NCBI GenBank assembly: GCA_018894105.1 | Contig: CM032127.1 | Span: 3,567,001-3,631,000, forward strand | DNA length: 64,000 nucleotides | DNA from: Jacaranda mimosifolia | Lineage: Eukaryota; Streptophyta; Magnoliopsida; Lamiales; Bignoniaceae | Direction of reading: 5' to 3' | Shown here: piece by piece, positions 23,756 to 33,924 of the stretch | Numbering within the stretch: the stretch's first letter is position 1 | How the letters are laid out: every line of letters starts with the position of its first letter | Notes under the pieces: model-generated | Seen by the model: only the letters and a program-made list of their open reading frames with translations | What the model was told of the DNA's origin: nothing | Databases searched by the model: none | Made by a program: the position numbers and the translations under genes

Positions 23756-25863
23756 CTACTGGAAAGCATCATAGAAGAGGATGTCAGCCGAGCTGCCACC
23801 ATCGATAAAAATACGGGCTACTTCGAAGTTTGCTATCATCGCTGTAAACCAAAGCATTATAGTGAGGTAGATGCAAGGCCCTTAGATCATCCGGGCCAAA
23901 CTGAATGACAGGGGTGTCGCTAGTGTTAGACACGGAGGTTATTTCCATATTCTTGTGTGCTACAGCTTGAGCTCTAGCTCTCCTGGCCCGATGGGTGTCC
24001 CATTCAGTCGAACCTCCCGAAATCATATGGATCACCCCCCTGACTGTCCCATTCTTAGTATCCTTTCCCCCCTCAGGTTGTCGTGCTCTCCACTGTTCCT
24101 CGCGCTCAGCCTGTGCTGGGCGCCTATGTCTGCTTCCAGTTTCAACCCTATCCACAAATTCGTTCAACTGCCCATCTTGCACCAGTTGCTCCAACTTATT
24201 CCAGATATGATCACATTCTTATGTCACATGCCTATACGCATTGTGGAAACGACAAAATTTGTCTGACCTGGGCGCCTCGGAGGGTCTCGTGGGGGCATGG
24301 CTACCGCAGTAGGTTGAGGTGCTCAATAGCCTGTATGACCTGCTCCCTTGGCATCCTCAAGGGGGTGTAGTAGTCAAACTTGGGACCCATCATTGGGGGA
24401 CCTTCACCTGCCACACGAGTGCTGCTCTGAACCTCTCTTCTTGCTTAGGCTTTTCAGCGACAGGCTCTTCTCTTCTCTCCTTTCTCTTTTCCCTCAACTC
24501 CTTCTCCTTCGCCTTACTATCCTCTTCTTCATGTATGTTTTTCTCCGCACGACGCCAGAGTTCATCGTAACTATCAGCCAGTTTTCTACTCAAGGACCTG
24601 AAAAAGAGGCCAGGCCGAAGTCCTTGGGAAAAGCACCGCTTAACAATTTCGGAGTGGCTAATGGAACCTCTAAAGCAGCTGTAGTGAACCGCCTAACAAA
24701 ACCCCTCAAGCTCTCATTCTCTCCCTATTCGAATGAGAGCAAGCTCTGCGCACTCCGCCTGCATTGCTTGCTATTGGTGAACTGATGCAGGAACTTTCAG
24801 GCAAACTCGTCAAATGTATGAACGGACTTGGGTGGTAATTGCCCAAACCACCTCTGGGCAGCTCCTCCTAGAGTGGTGAGGAAAGTTATGCACTTTACTC
24901 CATCAGAAAATTGGTACAACAGGGCCAAATTCACGAACTCGCACAGGTGATCAGCAAGGTCTGCGGTACCCATATTCCTGGGCATACTGAAAGACTTGTG
25001 ATTCTTTGGGAAGGGATCCTGGAGTATGGCTTCGACAAAAGGTGAAGCTTTGATCTCTTCCTCTACCTTTCCCTCCATCTTCCTTTTCATCTCACCCAAC
25101 TCTCTCCTCATTTCCTTTATCTCTATAACTAAATCCGCCCGGGGCTTCTGTTTCTTATCTACACCATGTCTCACGGATACCTGACTTTTCGCCACTACTT
25201 TTGTCTCTTTTGCCACACAGGTGTGGATCCTCATATCTAACTCTTTGGGCAAACCACGAATGCCTCATGCCTTCACTGGCTCGTCTAATATCGGCGCGAT
25301 CGTTGCCTCCTGACCTCCCACAAATAATCCCGAATTATTGGGGAAAGGGCCTAGCTATCACCGTGCCTTGTGCAATTGCTCCAGAAATTAGGGCTGCCCT
25401 AGGACTCTGAACGGTGGTTCCACCTGTCGGCCCAGGTGCCACTGGCGTGGTTGTCACCTTCGCCGGAGGTATAGGGTTAGCCAAACCCAAGGCAGGGGGA
25501 AAGAGCACCGGACTAGGAGACGGAATGTTAGGTGCCATCCTCGGCAGGTAGGGAATGACCATAGGGCTTGGCGGCATTGGCGGGGGTGTTGGGTGCATCG
25601 CTCCGGTAGATTGAGTAGAAGCGATGATGCCAAATGTCGACCACAGGAAGTTGGCCAACTGCTCAGTGGTCATTTGCTCACCATTGGGGGTGTTGGGGCG
25701 CTTTTTCCTCCTATAGCAGCTGTTGACACCGCAGCTACTGGAGGCGTGGTGGTGGCGGCCACGGCTGTCTGCTCACACTGCATTGTCATCCTCATACCTG
25801 TCTCTTCGTTATCGCTTGAACTACTCATCCTCACGCCTTGACTCTTAATCTGATTTCCCATAG
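23756..25863 (-). pseudogene. Gypsy gag and start of protease, broken
   Basis: The gag N-terminus starts near 25863 (MGNQIKSQG...), followed by a Pro/Ala/Thr-rich section (25335-25673). The retrotransposon gag core is at 24797-25252, with the recognisable words FVEAILQDPFP and AAQRWFGQLP. A highly charged Glu/Lys/Arg section lies at 24390-24593 and an Arg/Gln-rich section at 23784-24194, which runs into the protease stretch with GGSSADILF. Stops and shifts separate these parts. In the protease the usual D-T/S-G triad reads D-G-G. Confidence 0.82.
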
Positions 25864-25875
25864 ACGACGCCAAAT

Positions 25876-26334
25876 TGATGCACAAAAATAATCTGTAAAA
25901 GCACCAATCAACAATAACTAGAACAATTTCTCTTTTTGAACAAAATGTCTCAATATCCAAAAAACTGCCTTACCACTTTTTCCTAGGGCTTTTTATCTGA
26001 CTAAGCATCCCACTACTTGGGTTCATAACTGCCCACTAAAACACCCACTATCTTGTCATAACTGAACCAATAAAATGGATCCACGTGTAGCCCATGTTCC
26101 TCCTTTCTCGGTCGTGCGTGGCACTGTGGGAACCAACACAAATCTGAGTGCAGCGTGGCTCCTCTCTGAGCTTCAGCTCGGCCTTTCCTTTCAGCTCAGC
26201 TCCACCCTTGGCTTCAGCTCGGCCCTTCCCATGGGTTCAGCTCGGCTCTTCTCACGGGTTCAGTTATAATATTTGTGGGGTAGTCACCTCAAGTCTGATG
26301 TTTGTCTTTAGCTCGGGCTATTACAGACATATCA
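25876..26334 (-). repeat. 5' LTR of the gypsy element
   Basis: 459 bp, with TG...CA ends on both strands. On the minus strand it is followed at once by ATTTGGCGTCGTCTATGG (25858-25875). This position and the TTTGGCG start fit the primer-binding site of plant gypsy elements, though I cannot name the tRNA with certainty. Confidence 0.88.
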
Positions 26335-26339
26335 ATATG

Positions 26340-27325
26340 AAAATCTAACAATTTATGTTCTCAAACTTATTTTAATTTACCAATTAAAAACACGACTACC
26401 ACGAGATTGCAAATATTAATTCTTAAACGAACCATCAATAGAAAAAAATTGCCTCAAGGTGCTTTGTGTTATTGAGATATTTTTCTAATTTCTTTGTTCT
26501 TATTACTGTTTATTTTCTCTAATTGATTGATTAATTTCATTGTATAGGGATAAAGTTACTGTAACTTAAGTGACAGATGGAATTAATATATAGACTGTCA
26601 ACCAAAAAATTTAATTAACATAATTAATCGATATTAGTTCTGATAATCTAATGATCAACACATTACTAAGAGCACTGTTATTAATTAATTTGAACTCTTG
26701 AAAGTTATCAAAGGGAATAATTTTCCATGACTTAGATATATATAGTTGTTACAGGATGTATGTATAATATATATATATATATCGTTAATAAAGTTGGATT
26801 TTCATTGGGTCAACTGAGAAAAATTATTCTTTGGGACAACCATGCATTATAGTCACTGCAGCGCGGAAAATTAATATAACTAGCTAGGGCTTTAAAAGAC
26901 AAAAAATCACACTTTGGGACAATTAATGAATTTGATTCAGAAAGGCAGTGATAAAATCTATACATGTTTTATAATGACTACTAATTTGAATATACTATAA
27001 TAACATAGAACTAACGTATGTTCTTTCTTTTTGTTTTTAATATGTTTATTTCTGAGTTCAGTATATATGTTCAACAATTTCTTTTAAATTAAGTATGAGT
27101 TACAAATTTAATCTCAATATAAATTTCAAATATCTTAAGAAGTTTCTTTTAATTTTATTTTGTGTAGATTTTTCTTTATAGAGATTTGCCTAGAAATAGT
27201 TACCATTGAAAACAATGTGCAACAGTTTACTGATTGAACCCCTCTTACATTGAAAATGAATAACGCTAAGCGATTTACCGACACTGTGAATGTAAAAATA
27301 CATCAGTAGGGGAATATTATTTTGT
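26340..27325. other. P450 upstream flank displaced by the gypsy element
   Basis: No gene. From about 26395 the sequence matches 48715-49200 and 59550-60250, upstream of copies 4 and 5. Landmarks are 'atattaattcttaaac', 'ttcaaggtgctttg' and 'gacagatggaattaa'. Confidence 0.7.
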
Positions 27326-27679
27326 GGGTAAATTGCAAAAATAAGACCGTCACTATAACCAACTCACAATATAGGATCAAAATTTATGGTGATATTAAAG
27401 TAGAACAAAAACTTATTAAAAATTGAAAAAAGCACAATAACCACTGAAAAATACAGTTAGCATTAGTGATTGCTTGCATGGCGCCTGCACCGGTGTTCCA
27501 CGCATACACCACACAAGCAATCACCGGCACTAATTGTGTTTTCCGATGGTTGCTGTTCTCTCTTTTTTTTTTTTTTTTTTTCATTTTAGTGAGTTTTTGT
27601 CCTACTTTAATATCAGCATAAATTTCGGTCTTATAACGCAAAATAACCATTGCTACGACCCTAGTTTTGCAATTTTCCC
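27326..27679. mobile_element. MITE with long inverted repeats, Mutator-like
   Basis: The ends are GGGTAAATTGCAAAA and TTTTGCAATTTTCCC, with imperfect inverted repeats extending about 100 bp inward (for example 'ttaaagtagaacaaaaact' at about 27396 against 'gtttttgtcctactttaa' at about 27594). Flanking 9-mers TTATTTTGT and TCATTTCGC agree at 6 of 9 positions, consistent with an old Mutator-type target duplication. The short ORF across it is not meaningful. Confidence 0.65.
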
Positions 27680-27769
27680 TCATTTCGCCTTGGAAGAGAA
27701 GCCTGACTTGAGATAAAGTGGAAACTAGAATTCCAACAAATGAGAGAATTTAATACTTCGAAATCTAAG

Positions 27770-27994
27770 AGGTCATTTGATTTTATTTTCTGGAGGCATT
27801 TTCATTTTCTAGTGAGAATGAATAGTGAAAAGTTAGTTATAAGTATAAGTTTGAAAATGAAATGTTGTTTGGATATTTTTTTTAAAAATGAAATGATTAT
27901 ATAGAATTGAAAATGAATTATATTTGGATATTATCGTATTTTTGTATTAAAAATCGTACAAATGAGAGTAGGGGAAAATAAAATGTGAAAATGG

Positions 27995-28025
<31 letters not shown>

Positions 28026-28135
28026 TGTGTTGAAAATGAAAATATTTGTGAAAATAGGAAAGAAGATGATAACTTTCTATTTTCATTTTCAGGAGAAAAT
28101 TATGAAAATAATGTTTGAAAACAAAACAAACGGGC
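27770..28135. mobile_element. Tourist-like MITE, degraded copy
   Basis: It belongs to the same family as the MITE parts at 31664-32128 and 40061-40532. Shared are the left end 'tttgattttattttctggaggcatt', the interior 'gaaaagttagttataa' and 'gaaaatatttg', and the right end 'aaacaaacgggc'. Terminal bases have decayed and no clear target duplication remains. It contains a (GA)n run at 27996-28025. Confidence 0.65.
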
Positions 28136-28671
28136 AATAAAAGTTCCTCTAAAGAGGTTGAGTTAAGATCTAAGATCAGGTCAAAGTACATGGTCGATAC
28201 ACAATAAATGAATATCATGTGCAATATACCTCTTGTGATCCTAAGGAATGGAGCACGTTAGATTGCATTTTGAACAGGAATTAACTTGTTAAATGAAATA
28301 CAAGTATGTGATTGTGGTTTAACATGCGTAAAGTATAGGACCAAGTACTTGGGTCTAATGGAGTTCCTGATTCATAAAAATTCTGATGTATTGAGTTTTA
28401 AACCTTAACAAAGTAAAAATGTTCTAAATAAAACATTGTACTAGTCATCTCTAACTATGCAATGCAGAATAAAAATTCAAACATATAATCGCAATATCAA
28501 CTCTTCATTAATTCTTGGAGAAAGTTTTTTGTATTATATTAATAACTGAATAATAAATATTATGTTCTAGACATTAGTTGTCGTCGTCAAGGCAAAGGCG
28601 CCATAGTAACACGGAATCACGTGACAAACAACACATACTTATGCAAAAGAAAAGAAAAATTAATAAATGAT
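28136..28671. other. Duplicated flank downstream of copy 3
   Basis: No gene. It matches 32860-33080 plus 36910-37030 (downstream of copy 4) and 57130-57470 (downstream of copy 5), sharing 'catgtgtaaag'-type words, 'tctagacattagtt' and 'caaggcgccatagtaacat'. It also shares 'ttcctctaaagaggttgag' with the upstream flank of copy 4 (about 49670). Confidence 0.65.
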
Positions 28672-29765
28672 TTATTATAAGAGATTGATTACGGTCCGAT
28701 ATCTATAGTTTTAACCTAACATCTTATACCCTTTAAAAAATTGACACGTATTCAAATATCTTTCTTAAATCATTAATAATTAAATTAATTTACTATACTA
28801 ACCTTTTTTTATTAAATTAAAAATAAAATAATTTTTAATATGAAATATTTTAATTACCCTTATCAAAAATTAATATATAACTAAAACAAAAATAAAATAT
28901 AATTACCTAAAAAAATAAAAAAATATAAATTAAACCCACCCTCCCCAATTCCCAAATTCAACATACACGTACGAGAAGCAAATTCTATTCTTCAAACTCT
29001 CCCAACCAATAATCGAATCTTAGTTCTTCACCTGCACGTGTCATCCCCATCGTCAACGGAAATTAGAAGCAAGGGCACCGCTGGAGATTCTTAATATATG
29101 TTCATACATAATATGCACATATATATATATATATACATCTCCTTGCAATCTGTAAACTTTCTTGATGGTTAGTATATTTTCCTGTCCAATTTTGTCATTT
29201 CCGATCTTCGTTGGACCGCTGTATACTTCTGCATAATCACCAGGTCACCGAGGAAGGAAATCCACTTTTATGGGCACCCCAGTTGCCTTCTTACAGGCCT
29301 CCACAAATTCCTTCACTGATCTTCACAAATCCAGTGGTGCCTTGCTTCTGATTTTCATTGATGGATGGGGATGATACGTGCCGGTTGAAGAACGGAGATT
29401 GGATTATGGTTGGGGGTGTTTGAAGAACAAAAATTGCTTCTCATACGTGTACGTTGAATTTAAGAATAGGGCATGGTGGGTTTAATTGGTTTAACTTAAA
29501 ATTTATTTATTTATTTTTCTATTTTTTAGGTAATTATATTTTATTCTTTGTTTTATTATATATTAATTTTTTATAAGAATATTTAAGGTATTTCATATTA
29601 AAAATTATTATTTTTTAATTTAATTAAAAAAGGTTAATATAGTAAATTAATTTAATTACTAATAATTTTAAAAAAAAATATTTGGATGCGTATCAATTTT
29701 TTAAGATGTGTAGGATGTTATGTTAAAATTATAAGTATCGAACAATAGCCAATCCCTTATTGCAA
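28672..29765. mobile_element. Pack-MULE: Mutator-like element with long TIRs and a captured gene fragment
   Basis: The element is 28681-29756 (1076 bp). Inverted repeats of about 400 bp run from each end: GAGATTGATTACGG... at left, and a right end whose reverse complement starts GGGATTGGCTATTG. Flanking 9-mers TTATTATAA (28672-28680) and TTATTGCAA (29757-29765) agree at 7 of 9, a diverged Mutator-type target duplication. The empty-site version is seen near 57460. It has no transposase; between the repeats lie a (TA)n run and a captured piece of a host gene. It inserted about 90 bp beyond the stop codon of P450 copy 3. Confidence 0.8.
29190..29316 (-). pseudogene. Captured fragment of UDP-arabinose 4-epimerase (MUR4/UXE-like)
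   Basis: On the minus strand one frame reads VKEFVEACKKATGVPIKVDF, then LPR-stop-PGDYAEVYSGPTKI. This is the near-C-terminal segment of plant UDP-xylose/UDP-arabinose 4-epimerases, whose family signature there is F-L-P-R-R-P-G-D-Y-A-E-V-Y-S-D-P-T-K-I. UGE-type epimerases differ at this position. Only about 40 codons are present; an Arg codon has become TGA, and the match stops abruptly on both sides. The parental enzyme makes UDP-L-arabinose for cell-wall glycans. The fragment is cargo and not a functional gene. Family assignment is from recalled family sequence. Confidence 0.75.
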
Positions 29766-29846
29766 TATTAATACAAATCAAAATACACGATAATAAGATT
29801 GATTGTATTAGTGGATATTCCCAACATATGAAGTTTTTATGAGATT

Positions 29847-31461
29847 TCACTTGGACGGGTTGTAGATTGTCGGAACTAAGGAAAGATCATTCTTTCTGGA
29901 GACAGCAATTCCATTAGCCTCGGTCATGTCGATATCATTAGGAGTCATTCCTTCAGGCATTTTCCAATCAAAGTGATATAGAAGTTGAGCCAATGGAAAC
30001 TCAACGTTTGCCAATCCAAAATTCAAACCTGGGCAAATTCGTTTTCCTGCCCCGAATGGAATGAATTCAAAGTTATTTCCAAAGAAATCTATGGAACTGT
30101 TCTCGAATCTTTCCGGATGGAAGCTTTCTGGTTGGTGCCAATACTCGGGATCCCTTCCCAGGGACCAGATATTGATAATAACTTTGGATTTGAGCGAAAT
30201 TGAATATCCATCAACTTTGCATTCATCTCTGCATGCTCTCGGGATTATTGGGACCGGCGGATGCAACCTCAAAATTTCTTTGATCACCAATTTCAGGTAT
30301 TCTAGTGTCTGGATGTCGCTCTCTTCCACTGTCTTCTTTACTTTACAGGCCTCCCTTACTTCTGCCTGTACCTTAGCCATCACACGGGGATTTCTCATGA
30401 GTTCAGCCATAGTCCAATCTAAAGTGGTGGATGATGTTTCAGTTCCACCAGAGAACATGTCCTATACAATCACATAATCATCATTCATTAGAATCTTTCG
30501 TGGAGTTAGCTGTGTGTGTGTGTGTGTGTAAGATGAGGAAATTAATTAACAAAAAGCCACTTACAAAAATGACAGCTTTGATGTTGTCATTAGTAATGGG
30601 AAATTTGAGTTCATCATTTTTCTTCATCCTGAGTAGAACATCGACTATATCTTCACCGCCAAACTCACCGCTTTGCTTCAATTTATGTTCCTCCACCATG
30701 ACATCAAGAATTGCATCCAACTTACGGCGCATCCTCAACAATTTGTGCTTGTTCCAACTGAGCACATGCAGCAATTTGAAAGAGGGAAACAAATCAACCA
30801 ACTCAAACCCCCCCGCCATCTCCACTGCCTTCTTTAACATGTCTATCAGCATATCACGATCCCTCATTACTTTGCCAAACGCCGCCCTGCAAGTGATGGA
30901 ACTTGTGAACGTGAATATCTTCTCAGTTAGATTGACGGCTTCTCCAGACGATGATTGAAGAGATTTGACGAGACGCGAGACCTCATCTTGCCGAATTGAC
31001 CCGAAAGATTTGACATTTTTAGCGTTGAGTAGCTCCAAAATGCATATTTTACGCATTTGCCTCCAATACTCATTATAGGGGCTGAACATAATGTCAGCAT
31101 AATCATACCACATGATCTTAGTGCCAATGCTTTCGGGCCTATCAGCGCAGGCTGGGTCCTGAACTTTGAGCACCTCTTTAGCTGCCAGGCGCGACGAAAT
31201 CACCACCGCCGTAACCTCTCCCAGCTGCAAATGTAAGATGGGTCCGTACTTCTGGGCTACTCTCGTGAGTGCACGGTGTGGCAGCCCACCGGCCACCAAG
31301 TGGTGGAGGTGGCCAATCACCGGCAGCTTTGGTGGGCTTGGGGGCAACTTTTCGTATTTCTTTGGGGATTTAGGTTTCTTGCTTGCCTTGATTAGTAAGA
31401 AGATGAAAGATGAAAAAAGCAGGAGAGCAGTGGAGATAATAGGCAGCTGGATCTCCATCAT
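29847..31461 (-). CDS. Cytochrome P450, CYP71D-like, intact (copy 3)
   Basis: Second intact member of the array. Exon 1 30565-31461 and exon 2 29847-30461 are joined across a 103-bp GT-AG phase-0 intron (30462-30564), giving 503 residues. It starts with two adjacent methionines (MMEIQLP); the second (31458) aligns with the start of copy 1. It has an N-terminal anchor, hinge PPSPPKLP, I-helix GGTETSSTT (Gly where copy 1 has Ala), ExxR (E361, R364), PERF and the haem loop [11 protein letters not shown] (Cys about 442). It ends NPSK, four residues shorter than copy 1. Predicted ER monooxygenase of the CYP71D type, possibly a terpene oxygenase; substrate unknown. A TATA element is at 31549-31555. 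A composite element with an inverted P450 fragment sits just upstream, and a Pack-MULE just downstream. Confidence 0.95.
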
Positions 31462-31548
31462 ATTGTATATGGAAGCAAATGCATACTAATAAGAGCTGTT
31501 CCAAGATCTATATGGTTTGATGAAATGGTTGCACATATTGTCCTTGTA

Positions 31549-31555
31549 CTTATAG
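31549..31555 (-). promoter_or_regulatory. TATA element of copy 3
   Basis: CTATAAG on the minus strand, about 90 bp upstream of the start and within promoter sequence shared by the other copies. Assigned by position and conservation. Confidence 0.55.
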
Positions 31556-31663
31556 TGGAAAATTTTAGCAGAAGAGAAGAGAAGTGTACTATTTCACCAT
31601 GAAAATTATTGCATCTGTTTGTTTGTATATCAATATTTTTGATTGAGTTTCGATGTACAATTA

Positions 31664-32518
31664 AGGCCCGTTTGGTTTCATTTTCTAAGGCCATTTTATT
31701 TTCTAGTGAAAATACATAGTAGAAAGTTAGTTAGAAAAAATGTTTTTAAAAATGAGTTGTATTTGGATGAGTTGTTTAAAATTATAGGTTTATGTAAGTG
31801 TGAAAATGAATTGTATTTGGATATTGGATTTTTTATATTAAAAAGGAAGAAATAACTTGAATTTGAATTTAAATTGATGATATAATATGTATTTATTTGA
31901 AAAATAATATAAAATAATATTTTTGTGGTGAATGATGGTTAGACAGTATTGGGAAGATAAAAAAAGTAGATACAGATAGTAATAGGGGTTGAAATAAGGT
32001 GGAAATGGAGAGAGAATATATAAAAGAATGTTTTGAAAATAAAAATATTTGAGAAAATGATGTAAATAGTGATAACTTTTATTTTTCATTTTGAGGAGAA
32101 AATGAAAATGAGCGTAGAAAATGAAACCAAATTTTGAATCATATTCTCAACATAAAGAGGTGCTGAAATATCAGGAATCAGCCTGCGCTGATATGCCCGG
32201 AAACATTGGCGTTAAGATCATGTGTTACGATTATGCTAACATTGTCTTCAGCCCCTACAATGAGTACTGGAGGCAAATGCGTAAAATATACATTTTGGAT
32301 CTGCTCAGCGCTAAAAATGTCAAATCTTTTGGGTCTATTAGGCAGGATGAGCTCTCACGTCTCGTCAAATCTCTTCAATCATCATCTGGAGAAGCCATCA
32401 ATCTCACTGAGAAGGTATTTACGTTCTCAAGTTCCATCACTTGCAGAGTCCAGTTTGGTTCATTAATCATTTTGAGGAAAAAATAAAAATGGCCTCAGAA
32501 ATGAAACCAAACGGGCCT
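31664..32518. mobile_element. Composite Tourist-like element carrying a captured CYP71D exon
   Basis: The ends are AGGCCCGTTTGGTTTC and GAAACCAAACGGGCCT. The flanks fit a TTA (or TA) duplication, and the empty site is seen in copy 4 as 'caattggtaattg'. In order: a MITE body of the family also found at 40061-40532 (31664-32128); 24 bp identical to the inverted start of the copia LTR (32129-32152); the copia target site TAAAG (32153-32157); P450 exon sequence to 32450; then a second MITE end (32451-32518). It lies about 110 bp upstream of the TATA element of copy 3. No transposase is encoded. Confidence 0.88.
32153..32450 (+). pseudogene. Captured CYP71D exon-1 fragment, inverted relative to copy 3
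   Basis: The plus-strand frame corresponds to P450 residues from the KEVLK stretch to SSITCR, including [13 protein letters not shown] and [13 protein letters not shown]. It has no frameshift across about 98 codons, then runs out into MITE sequence. It lacks an anchor, I-helix and haem loop, so it cannot encode a P450. The reading frame is better preserved than in its donor (copy 4, 39730-40036), which has since gained small deletions. It is complementary in orientation to exon 1 of copy 3 at 30887-31180. Confidence 0.88.
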
Positions 32519-33080
32519 TAGTAATTGACACAATATTATAATGATTATTCTCTGTTACGTTTTGTTTGTTTTCCCTTGGCCCAGATTCTATCATTTTGTT
32601 ATTATTAATTATTTTTAAATATCCATTAATTATTGAGAGAGGAAGGACACAGTTAATTGATTAAATAAGGGCTGCTGTCACTTTTCAGTATCTCATGCGT
32701 GATTTTGTTCTCCATTTATTTGTTGAAGGTTTTGCATCTTGTGATGGCGAGTGTTATTTGTTCTCGGATTTCTGCATTGCTATAAGTTCACCCATTGTTT
32801 CTTACAGTGTGGGTTTTGAATTTTAATAATGTGAAGAGACGATTGCATGTGATGATTGTGGTTTTGCATGTGTAAAGCATAGATCAAGGATTTGGGTCTA
32901 ATGGAGTCTCTAATTCATAAAAATTTTGATGTATTAAATTTTGGGCTTTAACAAATTAAAATCGTGTCAAATCGAATTCATAGTCATCTGATCCAAATAT
33001 ACAATGTAGAATACCAATTCAAATATAATCTACTTTATATTTCTTGTATAAAGTTTTAGTAGTTTATTAATAATTGAACA
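32519..33080. other. Flank shared between units 4 and 5
   Basis: No gene. It closely resembles 54220-54461, with shared 'gatgtcacttttcagtat'-like and 'gacgattgcatgt' words. The resemblance ends where the LARD element and the 54462 solo LTR are inserted. Confidence 0.65.
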
Positions 33081-33924
33081 ATAATTGTAGACATATCAAT
33101 TTTTATCCATTTGAAGAGTAACACGTATAAAATAATATGCTAGTTATTAATTCAAAATTTTTTATTTATCTTGGAATTTATCAAATTTAATTCTAAAAAG
33201 ATAAATAGTTAATTTTAATTAATACTCTAGTATTTATTTTTTTATCAGATCAAATGTTGATAAGTATCAAAGATAAAGTATTTATGCCTATGGATCAATC
33301 AAATCAAAGATATTTGATACTATATCTTGATATTTGATATTATCCTTTCATACTTGATATTATCTCTTAATATTTGATATTATCTTATCAAAAAGACAAC
33401 CCTCACAGAAGTTCAAGCCAATTTGGAACTCTTCCATCAAATATCTATATAAAGGGAGCGATCAAAGTTTATTCAACACACAAAACAAATTTCAGCAAGT
33501 GAGAGGAGCTTTCAAGGAGTTCAAAAATTCTCTCAATTAAATTCTAAGAGATCTGCGATGTTCAAGGTATTCTTCACGGAGCTCATATATTTTGGCGTTT
33601 GATTCGAGATTAAGGTGCGAAGTCTTTGGATTGACGTTATTTTTCTTCAAATCAAATTTATGGAGATCCACGGCGTTCAAGGCATTCTTCATGGAGCTCA
33701 TCAAATTTCAAGATCATATTTGGAAAGAAAGAATAAGAGGATTACATTAGAGATTGATTCCACATTTATTAAATTTCAAATTTATTTTATTTGTACGATT
33801 TTTTTATTTTTTTATTTTGTAATTTTGATTTTGTAGATAAAGAAATTTGTGCTTACAAAATTTGGTACGCCTGGTGGGACCATCTCTACCTCTCATCTCT
33901 TTCCTTCATTAAGATTGAAGTATC

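Larger units (their letters stand above)
14208..26339 (-). mobile_element. Ty3/gypsy LTR retrotransposon, Tat/Retand-like, with 5-bp target duplication
   Basis: The element is 14213-26334, flanked by ATATG on both sides (14208-14212 and 26335-26339). Its genes read on the minus strand: 5' LTR 25876-26334, primer-binding region, gag, pol in the order protease-RT-RNase H-integrase, antisense ORF and tandem repeats, polypurine tract, 3' LTR 14213-14736. The gypsy order, a second RNase H-like region and a plus-strand ORF after pol fit the Tat lineage. The LTRs differ at about 15 positions in the first 190 aligned bases by eye, so it is not recent. Every coding part is interrupted. It inserted in the upstream flank of P450 copy 2; the flank continues after 26340 and aligns with those of copies 4 and 5. 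Confidence 0.93.

Noticed and set aside
31643..31855. 70-codon ORF starting upstream of the composite element
   Set aside because: It runs across the insertion junction into the MITE, so it is a chance product of the insertion.
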